Translations under genes and position numbers: made by a program
Notes under the pieces: generated by a model
What the model saw: the letters and a program-made list of their open reading frames with translations, nothing else
What the model was told of the DNA's origin: nothing
Database searches by the model: none
Source: Vicinamibacterales bacterium
GTDB lineage: Bacteria; Acidobacteriota; Vicinamibacteria; Vicinamibacterales; JAMQPK01
NCBI GenBank assembly: GCA_023717525.1
Contig: JAMQPK010000220.1
Coordinates: 1-64,000, forward strand
Length of the DNA stretch: 64,000 bases
Direction of reading: 5' to 3'
In this document: positions 29,109-38,846 of the stretch, piece after piece
Layout: each line of letters starts with the position of its first letter
Numbering within the stretch: position 1 is the stretch's first letter

Positions 29109-30383
29109 TTACCACCAGGGCGCGAAATAGGCGGGCAGTCCTTTTTTCGTGGCGTGAAGAATCTGGACGATGGCGAGGCGATCGCTCTCGGAGAGTCGCG
29201 CGTATTTCTGCTCTCCGTCCCTGCCGCTGAGCACCTGCCACATTCTCGCGTAGATCGCTTCGCGCGCTTGTGCCGGCAGCCCGTCGAAGACGGGAGAGTA
29301 GATCATGTAGCTGCAGGGGTACTTCAGCAGGCGGCGCTCGAGGTCAAGCTGTCGCAGCGAACGCCGCTCTCCGTCGAACGGCCCTTCCGCGGTGAATCGC
29401 TCGGCAAAGCCAGATGTGCCGGCAATCTTGCCTGGCAATGGCGCTTCGTCAATGAACAACAGGTAATCCACGATCTCTGCGACGGCTGTTTCTACAGAGA
29501 AATGTCGAGCTCCCTTCGCCGGTTGTCTGTCGTACGCCGCGGCTCGCATTTCCCATCCCAACCGTGTCAGCAGATTCGTGATGTGGAGCTGGTGTTCCAG
29601 GACCATCAACGCGACGATGTCGCTGTACGGAGACAGGTAAGCGGCTGTATCGAATCTTCCGCTCAGCGTTTCGAGATCTGGTTGGGGCTCTGCCGTCGGC
29701 GCCGCCGCCCTGGTCGAGAACGTGTTGCCGAGGTGCGGGAGGCCCGAGGTGCGGCCTGTAACGTACCAGCCTCCCCAGCGCTCGGCGAACGGGCTGCGAT
29801 GATCGGTGGCCAGATTTCTGGTCCAGGGCATCGCCGCTCCGTCTGCGCCGGTCGGCATGCTTCGCACCAGCATGCCGGGAACCCCGTTGGTATACAAAGA
29901 ATGATGGCAGCGCAGGCACGCCAGCGTCCGCCGGAACGAGGGTTTTTCCGATCGACGTTGATCGAGCTCGTAGAACATGGTGCCCTGGACCGGATCCTGC
30001 GTCGCGATCTCGAGGACGAAGCCGCCACGCAGCCAGCTGACTGCCGTGGAGTCGTTGAAATAGATCGCTCGAGGATTTTGCGGGCTGATCATCGCCAGCT
30101 GCGTGCTGGTCTTCGAAAACACGGCAATCTGCGAGTCGATCGGAATATCCATCGCTTTGAGCAGAGCCGGTAGATAGCCGTGCCGCTCGTCGAACGCCAG
30201 CTGCAGACTGCCGTTTTGAATCCGGCTACTCAGCCCGGCGACGGCATCGTGCGTGGGGCGCGTTGAGTACTGGATGGCAGGGTGGGCGAGCTGCTCGAAG
30301 CTCGAATCCCCCAGTTGCCCATAGGCCACACCGGCGAGGATCGACAGTCCCAGGGCGCCGACAAGGCACAGGGAGCCACGCAT
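29109..30383 (-). CDS. Secreted protein with a single CXXCH heme-binding motif, unknown function
   Basis: Signal peptide MRGSLCLVGALGLSILAGVAYGQ; TLACLRCHHSLYTNGVPGMLVRSMPTGADG. Confidence 0.7.
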   Translation of the reverse strand: MRGSLCLVGALGLSILAGVAYGQLGDSSFEQLAHPAIQYSTRPTHDAVAGLSSRIQNGSLQLAFDERHGYLPALLKAMDIPIDSQIAVFSKTSTQLAMISPQNPRAIYFNDSTAVSWLRGGFVLEIATQDPVQGTMFYELDQRRSEKPSFRRTLACLRCHHSLYTNGVPGMLVRSMPTGADGAAMPWTRNLATDHRSPFAERWGGWYVTGRTSGLPHLGNTFSTRAAAPTAEPQPDLETLSGRFDTAAYLSPYSDIVALMVLEHQLHITNLLTRLGWEMRAAAYDRQPAKGARHFSVETAVAEIVDYLLFIDEAPLPGKIAGTSGFAERFTAEGPFDGERRSLRQLDLERRLLKYPCSYMIYSPVFDGLPAQAREAIYARMWQVLSGRDGEQKYARLSESDRLAIVQILHATKKGLPAYFAPWW

Positions 30384-30395
30384 CAGGGTTCAGCG

Positions 30396-30412
30396 AGGCA
30401 TTATAGATGCCT
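30396..30412 (-). promoter_or_regulatory. Putative promoter -10 (TATAAT on minus strand) within inverted repeat AGGCAT-TATAG-ATGCCT
   Basis: Perfect 6-bp arms around TATAAT just upstream of the 30383 start codon. Confidence 0.35.
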
Positions 30413-30445
30413 GGAGCCCGTCGCCAGAAGGAATCGCCCGAGCAG

Positions 30446-31264
30446 TCAGCGAGCGGTCTTGGCGAACGTCTGCCAGTCCGCCGCGCTGTGGACGACGAGC
30501 GAAGAGGTGACGTATTCGACCTTCCTGGGGGAATCTGGGGCGTGGACCGTTGCGGGCTCCGCAATCTTATGGATGAGCGACAGCAGTTGCGCGCTCGCCC
30601 TGAGAAAGCGGCGGTCTGCGGCGCTCAGGGCCCTGGCTGATCTGAAATCAAAACCAAAGAACCGGGCTGCGTTCGGCGTCTCGCGAAACACCGCGAGGGA
30701 GGCGGGTCCTATGGACAGGGAGGGGAACAAGCGAACCAGTTGAGTTTTGACCTGCCTTGACACGACGGAGGCCGGCTGACCCCGCCGCAACTCCGACAGG
30801 ACCCACGCCAGCAGCTCGGTGAAACCGTGCGAGCCGTGGCTCGTCGCCTGGCTATTGCGCAGGAACGACTCGAGCGTGGCCACGAGCGGATCCACTGGCG
30901 GCGTCAGTTCGACCGCGAGCGCGCCTGGCAACTTGAGCTCACGATCGAACGCGCCGGCCGCGTGGTAACGCACGCCATTTTTCAGATGGGAGACGTAGCA
31001 TCTCAGCAGTTGAAACGGCACGTCGATCCGCTCGGCTGAGGTGAATAGCTCGAGCGTGATGCGAGATTCGGGAAGCAGCTGAAACGGCATTTCGAGCAGG
31101 GCGCCGCCGGACGAGAGGTCGACGAGTGAAATGGCCGGGCGTTCGGGAATGCGGATGAGCGTTTGCTCTGGCAGCTCCGAAGAGGGGATGCGACGGTGCG
31201 CCCTGCGATTGGACGCGTCTTGAGCTGACTCCACTATATGTTCGTCCTGGGCAGTCCTTCGCAA
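30446..31264 (-). CDS. PilZ domain-containing protein
   Basis: NRRAHRRIPSSELP...ISLVDLSSGGALLEMPFQLLPESRITLELF resembles the RxxxR...D/NxSxxG PilZ signature. Confidence 0.7.
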   Translation of the reverse strand: MRRTAQDEHIVESAQDASNRRAHRRIPSSELPEQTLIRIPERPAISLVDLSSGGALLEMPFQLLPESRITLELFTSAERIDVPFQLLRCYVSHLKNGVRYHAAGAFDRELKLPGALAVELTPPVDPLVATLESFLRNSQATSHGSHGFTELLAWVLSELRRGQPASVVSRQVKTQLVRLFPSLSIGPASLAVFRETPNAARFFGFDFRSARALSAADRRFLRASAQLLSLIHKIAEPATVHAPDSPRKVEYVTSSLVVHSAADWQTFAKTAR

Positions 31265-31460
31265 TTTGGACGCCGCCCGTCACTGGAATGTGCCAGTCGA
31301 GCATCTCCAACAACGACAGTGGGTTACGGCGCAGCTTCGTTTCCGCTGCGCCTGCCGTGTCCCATATCAAGAACAAGAAATTACGATGTTGTCAGTCGGC
31401 GGGCAGACAGGAAGCATTCTGCCGAAGCTGAACGAGGAGGAGGGCTGCCCGCCTGAGCGT

Positions 31461-32651
31461 CTAGGCCGCCGTGCCGCCGCCCTTCATGCCCGCGTTGAAA
31501 CGCTCCAGCAGCCCGAGCACGTATGTGGCTCGCTCCGTACGCTCCGGACCCAGCACATAGATCTCGTGGGCGATGGCCTTCAGAAGCGCAATCGCCAGCG
31601 TCAGCCGCGAGATGTCCCACACGGCATTCGGATCGCTCATCACCTGCAGAAGAATTCTGAGGAACGACTCCGCTACAGCCGGATGCTTCTTGCCCAGTTC
31701 TCGAAGCTGATGGGCGCGTTCGGTGTCGTTAATCCCCTGGTCCGCGAGAAGGATGTCCAGGGCCCGCACGGCACACGCGCCTCCACCAGTGAGAAACGCC
31801 ATTCGCAGGCATCCGTCGGCCTCGTCGAGAACCGCGCGGAGCGAAGGCGCAATGTGCTGGTCGAGCGTCAAAAAGCGCGGCAGACGTGGTGTGTCTGTTC
31901 CGGTTCCCACGAGTTCCTGAGCAGTCGGCATGGCGTCTTCCTCTGGTTCTGGCCCGTTAGTGAGTAGGGTTTCTACCGGCGCCTGTTCGCCGGGTTCATC
32001 GAGTTCTTCGGGTTCTTCAGGTTCCTCCATCGGGAGCCGCTCCAGCAGACGCTCGATATGCTCGAGACGCACGCCGGTGTCCTGCTCCGTGGCAAACCCG
32101 CCGCCTTCGGCAAAAAAGTTGCCTTCGTTGCGCACGTCGGCCAGCCGCTCCAGACACGCGGCCACTTCGTCGGCAAACGTTGCCGCGACGCTGTCGCCCG
32201 TCTGCCTGGCGGCGCCGACTTTCTTCAGGCCCAGCGACCCGAAGGTGCGCTTCTTCGGGGCCGGCGCCTGGTCGTCGCCGAATCGCGGAATCGACAACAG
32301 CTGCAAATGCGACGCATCGACGCCGAGCACTCGCAGGTGCTCCAGGAACCGGTCCTCGGTGCGAGGAGGCAAGAGCGGGCTGACGAGCACCAGATCGGGA
32401 ATCGCATTCACCAAAGCCTTCAGTGCGGCCTCGGTGGAATTCACGACCACCAGCTTCCCGGAAATTCGGCCGTCGAGGGCCTGCTCCAGGATTGCCGCCT
32501 GCTTGGCGTCGGGCTCGACTGCGAGCACGCAGAACGTGGGCGCTGTGTCGTCTAGTTGCACGTCTTGGCGATTGGCTGCTAACGAATTCATGTCTGATTC
32601 CGACGTGTCGCCGGTGTCTGCAACACTCGAAGGAGGCAATTTCGATACCAA
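31461..32651 (-). CDS. Receiver-like (degenerate response regulator) protein with acidic linker and C-terminal helical domain
   Basis: FCVLAVEPDAKQAAILEQALDG...IPDLVLVSPLLPPRTEDRFLEHLR receiver-like fold; MEEPEEPEELDEPGEQ linker. Confidence 0.55.
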   Translation of the reverse strand: MVSKLPPSSVADTGDTSESDMNSLAANRQDVQLDDTAPTFCVLAVEPDAKQAAILEQALDGRISGKLVVVNSTEAALKALVNAIPDLVLVSPLLPPRTEDRFLEHLRVLGVDASHLQLLSIPRFGDDQAPAPKKRTFGSLGLKKVGAARQTGDSVAATFADEVAACLERLADVRNEGNFFAEGGGFATEQDTGVRLEHIERLLERLPMEEPEEPEELDEPGEQAPVETLLTNGPEPEEDAMPTAQELVGTGTDTPRLPRFLTLDQHIAPSLRAVLDEADGCLRMAFLTGGGACAVRALDILLADQGINDTERAHQLRELGKKHPAVAESFLRILLQVMSDPNAVWDISRLTLAIALLKAIAHEIYVLGPERTERATYVLGLLERFNAGMKGGGTAA

Positions 32652-32708
32652 CCAATACTCTCTTTGTGAGATATCGGCCGCGCGCTAAGTATTCTTGAAT
32701 GCTCGACT

Positions 32709-32736
32709 TGACGATGAACGATCGACGATCGGCGAT
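32709..32736. repeat. Heptameric tandem repeat (SGACSAW type): TGACGAT GAACGAT CGACGAT CGGCGAT
   Basis: Four consecutive 7-nt units in the divergent intergenic region 32652-32924. Confidence 0.6.
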
Positions 32737-32924
32737 CGTCGCTGCCCTCGCGCACCGACGCTTTCGAATTTCAACTCACCTATTTGTAATTGGCGAAATC
32801 ATTCTCACAATTTCAACCGTTCATGTATCGGTTCTGAAATCGCACGCACTGAACAAGTTGCGAGAATGTCCGCGCCGGCGGCCGACGGTCTCGGAACGGC
32901 ACATATTCCGCATATCCGCGAGGC

Positions 32925-35015
32925 ATGTCTCCACAGCCAGCTCCCGCTAGCGCCCCCGGGATCCTTCTTCCCGCCTTCGAAGACGGTCTCGGACGACGCT
33001 ATCGTCCCGGCACACGCAGTTCCGAGACGCCGCCTGAAATTCTGTGCTTTCGCCACGAGCTGACTGATGTGCCCTCGTTTGAATTCTCGCTGCGCGAGCG
33101 CGTGGCGCGTCTTGCGGAATTCAGGCACCCCTATTTCGCCCGCATTCGCAAAGTCGATCGGCTGAGCGACGAACGCGGCACCGTGGCGCTGATGTCGGAC
33201 TGCGCGCCGGGCACGCGACTCGTCGAAATTCTGGCGGCGGTCGAGCGGAGCGGTCCTGTTCTGAGCCTCGACGCCGCGCTCTCGCTCGTGCGGCAGCTGT
33301 CGTCGGCGTTGACGCTCTTGCACGATCACACGCAGGTGTCCCACGGCGCTGTCGCGGTGGAGCGTCTCATCATCACGCCGAATGCGCGCCTCTTCGTCGT
33401 CGAGCATGTGATCGGCGCGGCACTCGAGCAACTGCGGTACTCGCGCGAGCGCTACTGGAACGAACTCCGTGTGGCGCTGCCGATGTCCGTGGGTCTGCCG
33501 CATTTCGACCAGCGTGCCGATCTGGCGCAGCTGGGCACGGTGGCGCTCTCGCTCATCCTCGGACGCCGCCTCGCGGACGACGAGTACCCAGGCGGTATCG
33601 AGGATCTCATCGCCAGCGCCAGCGCGCGGGCGGCGGATGGCTCGCGCGAGCAATTGCCCACGGAGCTGCGTGACTGGCTCAGGCGGACGCTTCAGCTGGA
33701 CACGCGTCATTCGTACACGACACTCGCGGCTGCACAGACCGCACTCGAGCAGATGCTCTCGGCAGAGGGCAGATTCAACGCCGACGTCAGCGCGGTCGAG
33801 GAGTTTCTGACGGCGTATCAGGCTTCGCCGAAGCCCGCCGGGTCATCGATGCCCGTCGAACAGCCAGTCGCGAAGCCGAGTGTGGCGACTGTCCCGAGCG
33901 TGATGAGGATCGAGCCGCCAAGCAGTGCGTTTAGTCCCGTTACCCAGATTGAAGAGGATGACGAGGAAGAAGAGGACGCAACCGCGGCGGACGACGAAAC
34001 GGACAGCAACGATGCGAGTGAGTGGCAGCCCGCCGCCTCGCGCAGAATGATGGCTGCCGGTTTCGTCCGCTACAAGTGGGTCGCGCTCGGGCTGGTTATC
34101 GCACTGGCAGCCGGTGGCGCAGTGTTCGGCGCGCGTCGCATGTTCTCGGCGGCGCCCGTGGTGCCCACTGGCGCCATCACCATCGACACGAGCCCGACGG
34201 CGGGGCAGGTTGAAGTGGACGGTGTCGCTCGCGGCACGACGCCGCTGCGGCTCTCGTTGCCGGCCGGCGCCCATGTCCTGACGGTTCGCGGCGAAGGCAA
34301 GCCCCGGGTAATTCCCATCACGATCAAAGCCGATACCGAAATATCTCAGTACGTCGAGTTGCCCGCCGCGGCAGCCGCAACCGGTCAGGTGCAGATTCGC
34401 TCGGAGCCCAGCGGTGCGCGCGTGACCGTCGATGGAATTTCACACGGGATCACTCCTCTGACGGTCGCGGAGCTTGCCCCAGGCGAGCACACCGTGAAAG
34501 TCGACAGCGACGTCGCTACGGTCACTCAGGCCGTCGTGATCGAGGCCGGGATTACGGCGTCGCTGGTGGTGCCGATGTCGGCCACGCAGGTTGGTCCGGC
34601 ATCGGGTTGGGTGTCAATTTCCGCTCCGTTTGCGATGGATCTGTATGAACAAGGACGGATGCTCGGCAACAGCGGCATCGATCGCATCATGATGGCCGCC
34701 GGGAAGCACGACATCGAAATCTCGAACGAACCGCTCGGTTTCCGCGAGATGCGCACCGTGCAGGTGACGCCGGGCAAACTGACGGTCATCAGCGTGACGC
34801 TGCCAAAGGGCACGTTGTCACTGAACGCTGTCCCCTGGGCAAACGTGGTGATCGATGGAGAAAGCGTCGGGGAGACGCCAATCGGGAACCTGTCGCTTCC
34901 GATCGGACCACACGAAGTCGTGTTTAGAAATCCGCAACTTGGAGAGCAGCGACGCGTGATCGTCGTCAACGCGACCTCGCCGGTGCGCTTCAGTATCGAC
35001 ATGGCGAAAAAATGA
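32925..35015 (+). CDS. Pseudokinase-like domain + TM + PEGA-repeat protein
   Basis: Kinase-like HPYFARIRKVDRLSDERGTVALMSDCAPGTRLVEIL...LVRQLSSALTLLHDHTQVSHGAVAVERLIITPNARLFVVEHV without HRD/DFG; TM WVALGLVIALAAGGAVFGA; PEGA-like TSPTAGQVEVDGVARGTTPLRLSLPAGAHVL, SEPSGARVTVDGISHGITPLTVAELAPGEHTV, ANVVIDGESVGETPIGNLSLPIGPHEV. Confidence 0.85.
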   Translation: MSPQPAPASAPGILLPAFEDGLGRRYRPGTRSSETPPEILCFRHELTDVPSFEFSLRERVARLAEFRHPYFARIRKVDRLSDERGTVALMSDCAPGTRLVEILAAVERSGPVLSLDAALSLVRQLSSALTLLHDHTQVSHGAVAVERLIITPNARLFVVEHVIGAALEQLRYSRERYWNELRVALPMSVGLPHFDQRADLAQLGTVALSLILGRRLADDEYPGGIEDLIASASARAADGSREQLPTELRDWLRRTLQLDTRHSYTTLAAAQTALEQMLSAEGRFNADVSAVEEFLTAYQASPKPAGSSMPVEQPVAKPSVATVPSVMRIEPPSSAFSPVTQIEEDDEEEEDATAADDETDSNDASEWQPAASRRMMAAGFVRYKWVALGLVIALAAGGAVFGARRMFSAAPVVPTGAITIDTSPTAGQVEVDGVARGTTPLRLSLPAGAHVLTVRGEGKPRVIPITIKADTEISQYVELPAAAAATGQVQIRSEPSGARVTVDGISHGITPLTVAELAPGEHTVKVDSDVATVTQAVVIEAGITASLVVPMSATQVGPASGWVSISAPFAMDLYEQGRMLGNSGIDRIMMAAGKHDIEISNEPLGFREMRTVQVTPGKLTVISVTLPKGTLSLNAVPWANVVIDGESVGETPIGNLSLPIGPHEVVFRNPQLGEQRRVIVVNATSPVRFSIDMAKK

Positions 35016-35923
35016 AGACCACAATCATTCGTTCGGCCGTTCTCGCCGCTGTGCTTCTCGCAGGACTGTTGATGCCCCGGGGCGCATCCGCCCAGGACAG
35101 CATCGCGGTGGCGCGAGACCTCTATGCATCGGCGGCGTATGAGGACGCGCTGGCCGTCCTCAGCAGAATCGACCCGAGCGCCCGTCCAGATCGCCTCGCG
35201 GTGAATCAGTACAAGTCGTTCTGTCTTGTTGCACTAAGGCGCACGGCGGAGGCCGAGCAGGCGATCGAGGCCGTGCTTTCGGACGAGCCTTCGTATAACC
35301 CCTCGGTCAGCGACGCATCGCCTCGGCTGCTCTCGATGTTTGCCAGCGTTCGGCAGCGTGTCCTGCCGTCGATTGCGCAGCAGCGCTACGCCCATGCGAA
35401 GGCCGCCTTCGATCGCGGGGAATTTGCCGTAGCCGCGGCCGAGTTCGACCAGGTGCTGAAGGTTCTCGAAGATGTCGATCTTGCCGAAGCTGCCCGGCGC
35501 CCGCCGTTGTCTGATATTCGCACCCTGACGGTCGGGTTTCGCGACCTGAGCGCCCGTGCGGCAGCCCCGCCGCCTCCTCCTGCGGCTCCGCCCGTTGAAG
35601 TGCCCGTGGCTCCGCCCCCGGCTGTCGCGGTTCCCTTGCGCGTCTACAACACGGGCGAATTGAATGTCATGCCACCGGCCATCCTTCGTCAGGATCTGCC
35701 GTCCCTGCCCCGCGATGTCGTCTTTCGCGGACAAGGCGTGCTCGAAGTCGTCATCAACGAAGCCGGCCTGGTTGAATCGGCCACGATGAGGACGCCGATT
35801 GATCCGCGCTACGACCGCCTGGTTTTGGCGGCAACGAGAAACTGGAAGTACGAGCCCGCCACCGTCGTCGGAAAGCCGGTGAAGTTTCGAAAAATCATCG
35901 GCGTGAGGACAAAATCAGACTAG
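35012..35923 (+). CDS. Secreted protein with TonB C-terminal domain
   Basis: PPAILRQDLPSLPRDVVFRGQGVLEVVINEAGLVESATMRTPIDPRYDRLVLAATRNWKYEPATVVGKPVKFRKII; Pro-rich linker; 4-bp overlap (ATGA) with the upstream gene. Confidence 0.85.
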   Translation: MKTTIIRSAVLAAVLLAGLLMPRGASAQDSIAVARDLYASAAYEDALAVLSRIDPSARPDRLAVNQYKSFCLVALRRTAEAEQAIEAVLSDEPSYNPSVSDASPRLLSMFASVRQRVLPSIAQQRYAHAKAAFDRGEFAVAAAEFDQVLKVLEDVDLAEAARRPPLSDIRTLTVGFRDLSARAAAPPPPPAAPPVEVPVAPPPAVAVPLRVYNTGELNVMPPAILRQDLPSLPRDVVFRGQGVLEVVINEAGLVESATMRTPIDPRYDRLVLAATRNWKYEPATVVGKPVKFRKIIGVRTKSD

Positions 35924-37242
35924 GCGAGCCGTTTCCAGAGGTGGTGGATCGGAAATCCCGCCGCGGCGATCGCCAGGCCGTAGAGCGGCGAGTAGTTGCC
36001 GACCGCAATCTCGCCCCAGAGGATCGCGGCTAGCCCGATCGCTGTTCCTACGACGAAGCAGAGCGGCACCCACGGATAAGCTGGGGTTCTGTACGGTCTT
36101 GCCGCATCCGGCATCGTGCGTCGCAGTACGAAAACCGCCGCCACCGCCGCAATGAGCGCTGTCCATTCGACCACCACGAAGAACGTCGTCAGCGTGTCGA
36201 AGTCTCTCAGCACAAAGATCATGGCGATCGCCGCGGTGCCCTGAACCAGCAGCGCCGCCCAGGGCGTGGCCCAGCGGGGATGTACGTTTCCCAGAAACGA
36301 AAACGTCAAGCCATCACGGGCCATCGCATAGGCGACACGTGGCTTGGCGAGAAAGCCACCATTCAGTGCACCGAACACGCTCGTCATGATGGCAAGCAGG
36401 ATGAGCGTCCCGCTGAACGGGCCGGCGATCGACGTCATCACCGTGCGCGCGATGGCTTCCTTCTGCTGCGCCATCACATCGACCGGCATCATGTAGAAGT
36501 AGGCCAGGTTGGCGCCTATATAGAGCGTGACGATCGCCAGCATCCCGGCGATGATGATCCGTTTCATCAGCCGCTCAGGAGCGATGACCTCTCCGGCGAT
36601 CATGCTGACGGCGATCCAGCCGTCGTAGGTGAAGATCACCGAAGCCATTGCGCGGCCGAGGCCTTCACCCTGCACGGGCCCACCGGTGATCAGGTTGGAC
36701 GCGCTGCCGTGTCCCAGCAGAAATGCCCCACCGATAATCGCCACGAGCGCGGTCACCTTGATCGCCGTGCACACACTGCCGACCGCGGCACCCACCTGAG
36801 CGCCGAGCAGATTGACGACCGTCAGCGTGACGAGGGCGGTGATGGCAATGCCCTGGACAGCGAACGGTCCCGGGCTGGTACCAAGCAGGTTCAGCAGAAA
36901 TTCTGCGAAAACAATCGAGAGCGCGGCAGCGTTGGCTGGGGTCGTCACGACGACGTAGAGCCAGCCGAAGACGAACGCGGCCGCGTCGCCATAGGCCTCG
37001 CGGAGGAAAACGTAGACACCGCCGGGACGCGGCAATAGCGAACTGAGCTCTGCCACTGTAAGCGCGCCGCAGGTGCTAATCAGCCCAAAGGCCGTCCATA
37101 GGCCCATGATGACGAGCGGGTTCGGAACGAGGCCCGCAATGGTGGGAGGTTTACGGAAGATACCGCTGCCTATCGTGATGCCGACGATAAGGGCCGTTCC
37201 GCCCCAGAACCCGATGACTCTCCGGAGGTCTGTTCCCGTCAT
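35920..37242 (-). CDS. APC family amino acid permease
   Basis: RRVIGFWGGTALIVGITIGSGIFRKPPTIAGLVPNPLVIMGLWTAFGLISTCGALTVAELSSLLPRPGGVYVFLREAYG; start at 37242 preferred. Confidence 0.92.
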   Translation of the reverse strand: MTGTDLRRVIGFWGGTALIVGITIGSGIFRKPPTIAGLVPNPLVIMGLWTAFGLISTCGALTVAELSSLLPRPGGVYVFLREAYGDAAAFVFGWLYVVVTTPANAAALSIVFAEFLLNLLGTSPGPFAVQGIAITALVTLTVVNLLGAQVGAAVGSVCTAIKVTALVAIIGGAFLLGHGSASNLITGGPVQGEGLGRAMASVIFTYDGWIAVSMIAGEVIAPERLMKRIIIAGMLAIVTLYIGANLAYFYMMPVDVMAQQKEAIARTVMTSIAGPFSGTLILLAIMTSVFGALNGGFLAKPRVAYAMARDGLTFSFLGNVHPRWATPWAALLVQGTAAIAMIFVLRDFDTLTTFFVVVEWTALIAAVAAVFVLRRTMPDAARPYRTPAYPWVPLCFVVGTAIGLAAILWGEIAVGNYSPLYGLAIAAAGFPIHHLWKRLA

Positions 37243-37283
37243 GAAATTGGAGTATATTCGCGCCTCAAACCAAGGAGGGCCTC

Positions 37284-38846
37284 GTGAGCGAGCGATCACT
37301 CAGCCGCCGCGACCTGCTTCGCGGAGGAAGGGACGTGGGCGGCCTGCTGGCGTTGTCTGCGCTGCCACTCGAAGCGGCTCAGACGGCTCTTCGCAGTGCG
37401 CCAGACGTTTACCAGTCGATCGGCGTCCGGCCGCTCATAAACGCCCGCGGCACGTTCACGATCATCAGCGGCTCGCTCATGCTGCCCGAGGTCCGCGCCG
37501 CCATGGACGCGGCCGCGAAACACTACGTGCACCTGGACGAACTGGCGGAAGCGGTCGGCGCTCGGCTCGCCGTGCTCACGAAGGCCGAATGGGGCCTCGT
37601 GACGGCAGGCTGCAGCGCGGGCCTGACGCTTGCCACGGCCGCCTGTGTCGCCGGCGGCAACCCCGACCTCCACATCCGCGTACCGAATCTGGCGGGCTTC
37701 CCCAGGGACGAAGTCATCATCCCGAAGCATTCCCGCAACGTGTACGACGCGGCCCTGCGAACAGTCGGGGTCCGTGTGATCGAGGTCGAGACCGTTGCCG
37801 AGCTCGAGTCGGCGCTCGGCCCGCGCACCGCGATGATCTACATCATGGCGAGCCCGCGCGTCGACGCGAGTCCGCTCAACTTGAAGGCGATGGCTGCGAT
37901 CGCGCAATCGAGAGGAGTCCCGATTCTCGTCGACGCGGCGGCGGAAGTTCTGACGATCCCCAACGTGCACCTCCAGAATGGCGCGTCGCTCGTGGGTTAC
38001 AGCGGCGGCAAGTGCTTGCGCGGCCCGCAGACCGCTGGTTTGCTGCTCGGCCGAAAGGATCTCGTGAAGGCCGCATGGGTTCACAGCGCCCCGCATCACG
38101 GGCCCGGCCGTGCGCTGAAAGTCGGAAAAGAGGAAGCCATCGGGATGCTGATGGCCGTCGAGATGTGGGTCAAGCGGGATCACGACGCGGAATGGAAGCA
38201 GTGGACGTCAATGCTCGACCACGTTGACGGCCGCATGCGTCAAATTGCCGGCGTGACGACGGTGGTCAGCCAGCCGAATGGTCTTTCCAATCGGACACCG
38301 TCGCTGCGGGTGCTCTGGGATCCCGCGGTCCGCGGACTCACGAGCGATGCCGTCGTGCGCACGCTGCTCGAGACCGAACCTCGAATCGCAACGGCTGGAA
38401 CACGGCAGGACAAGCTGAGCGGAGTGTCCATCACGCCCTACATGATGTCCCCTGGAGACGAGAAGATCGTCGCCGATCGTTTGGCTGCCGTGCTCTCGGC
38501 GGGCCGGCCTTCTAGCGTGTCTGCCCGATCGTCGGCGCCGGTCGCCGATGTTACCGGCCGATGGGACGTGCGCATCGACTACGCGGCAGCTCGATCGACG
38601 CACACCCTCTACTTACGGCAGCGTGGCAGCGACATCGATGGCTCCCACCAGGGCGAGTTCATCACCCGCGACGTGTCGGGCACGATCGACGGCGACGCCA
38701 TCCGGCTCCGCAGCGCATTCAGCGAGGAGCACGGCGATGCGATTACGTTCGTCTTTACGGGAAAATTGACTGGCAGCGCGATGTCCGGGGCGCTGGACAT
38801 GGGCGAGTATCTCGGCGCCACGTGGACGGCCACGCGACGGGGATGA
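37284..38846 (+). CDS. Tat-exported SelA-like PLP-dependent enzyme with extra C-terminal beta-domain
   Basis: Tat motif SRRDLLRGG; INARGTFTIISGSLMLPEVRAAMDAAAKHYVHLDEL, VTAGCSAGLTLATAACVAG, VDAAAEVLT, GYSGGKCLRGPQTAGLLLGRKDL; C-terminal VTGRWDVRIDYAAARSTHTLYLRQRGSDIDGSHQGEF. Confidence 0.88.
   Translation: MSERSLSRRDLLRGGRDVGGLLALSALPLEAAQTALRSAPDVYQSIGVRPLINARGTFTIISGSLMLPEVRAAMDAAAKHYVHLDELAEAVGARLAVLTKAEWGLVTAGCSAGLTLATAACVAGGNPDLHIRVPNLAGFPRDEVIIPKHSRNVYDAALRTVGVRVIEVETVAELESALGPRTAMIYIMASPRVDASPLNLKAMAAIAQSRGVPILVDAAAEVLTIPNVHLQNGASLVGYSGGKCLRGPQTAGLLLGRKDLVKAAWVHSAPHHGPGRALKVGKEEAIGMLMAVEMWVKRDHDAEWKQWTSMLDHVDGRMRQIAGVTTVVSQPNGLSNRTPSLRVLWDPAVRGLTSDAVVRTLLETEPRIATAGTRQDKLSGVSITPYMMSPGDEKIVADRLAAVLSAGRPSSVSARSSAPVADVTGRWDVRIDYAAARSTHTLYLRQRGSDIDGSHQGEFITRDVSGTIDGDAIRLRSAFSEEHGDAITFVFTGKLTGSAMSGALDMGEYLGATWTATRRG

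Noticed and set aside
33818-34009. Ser-rich small minus ORF (SSSSSSSS)
   Set aside because: Antisense of the Asp/Glu-rich linker of the pseudokinase-PEGA gene, low complexity.
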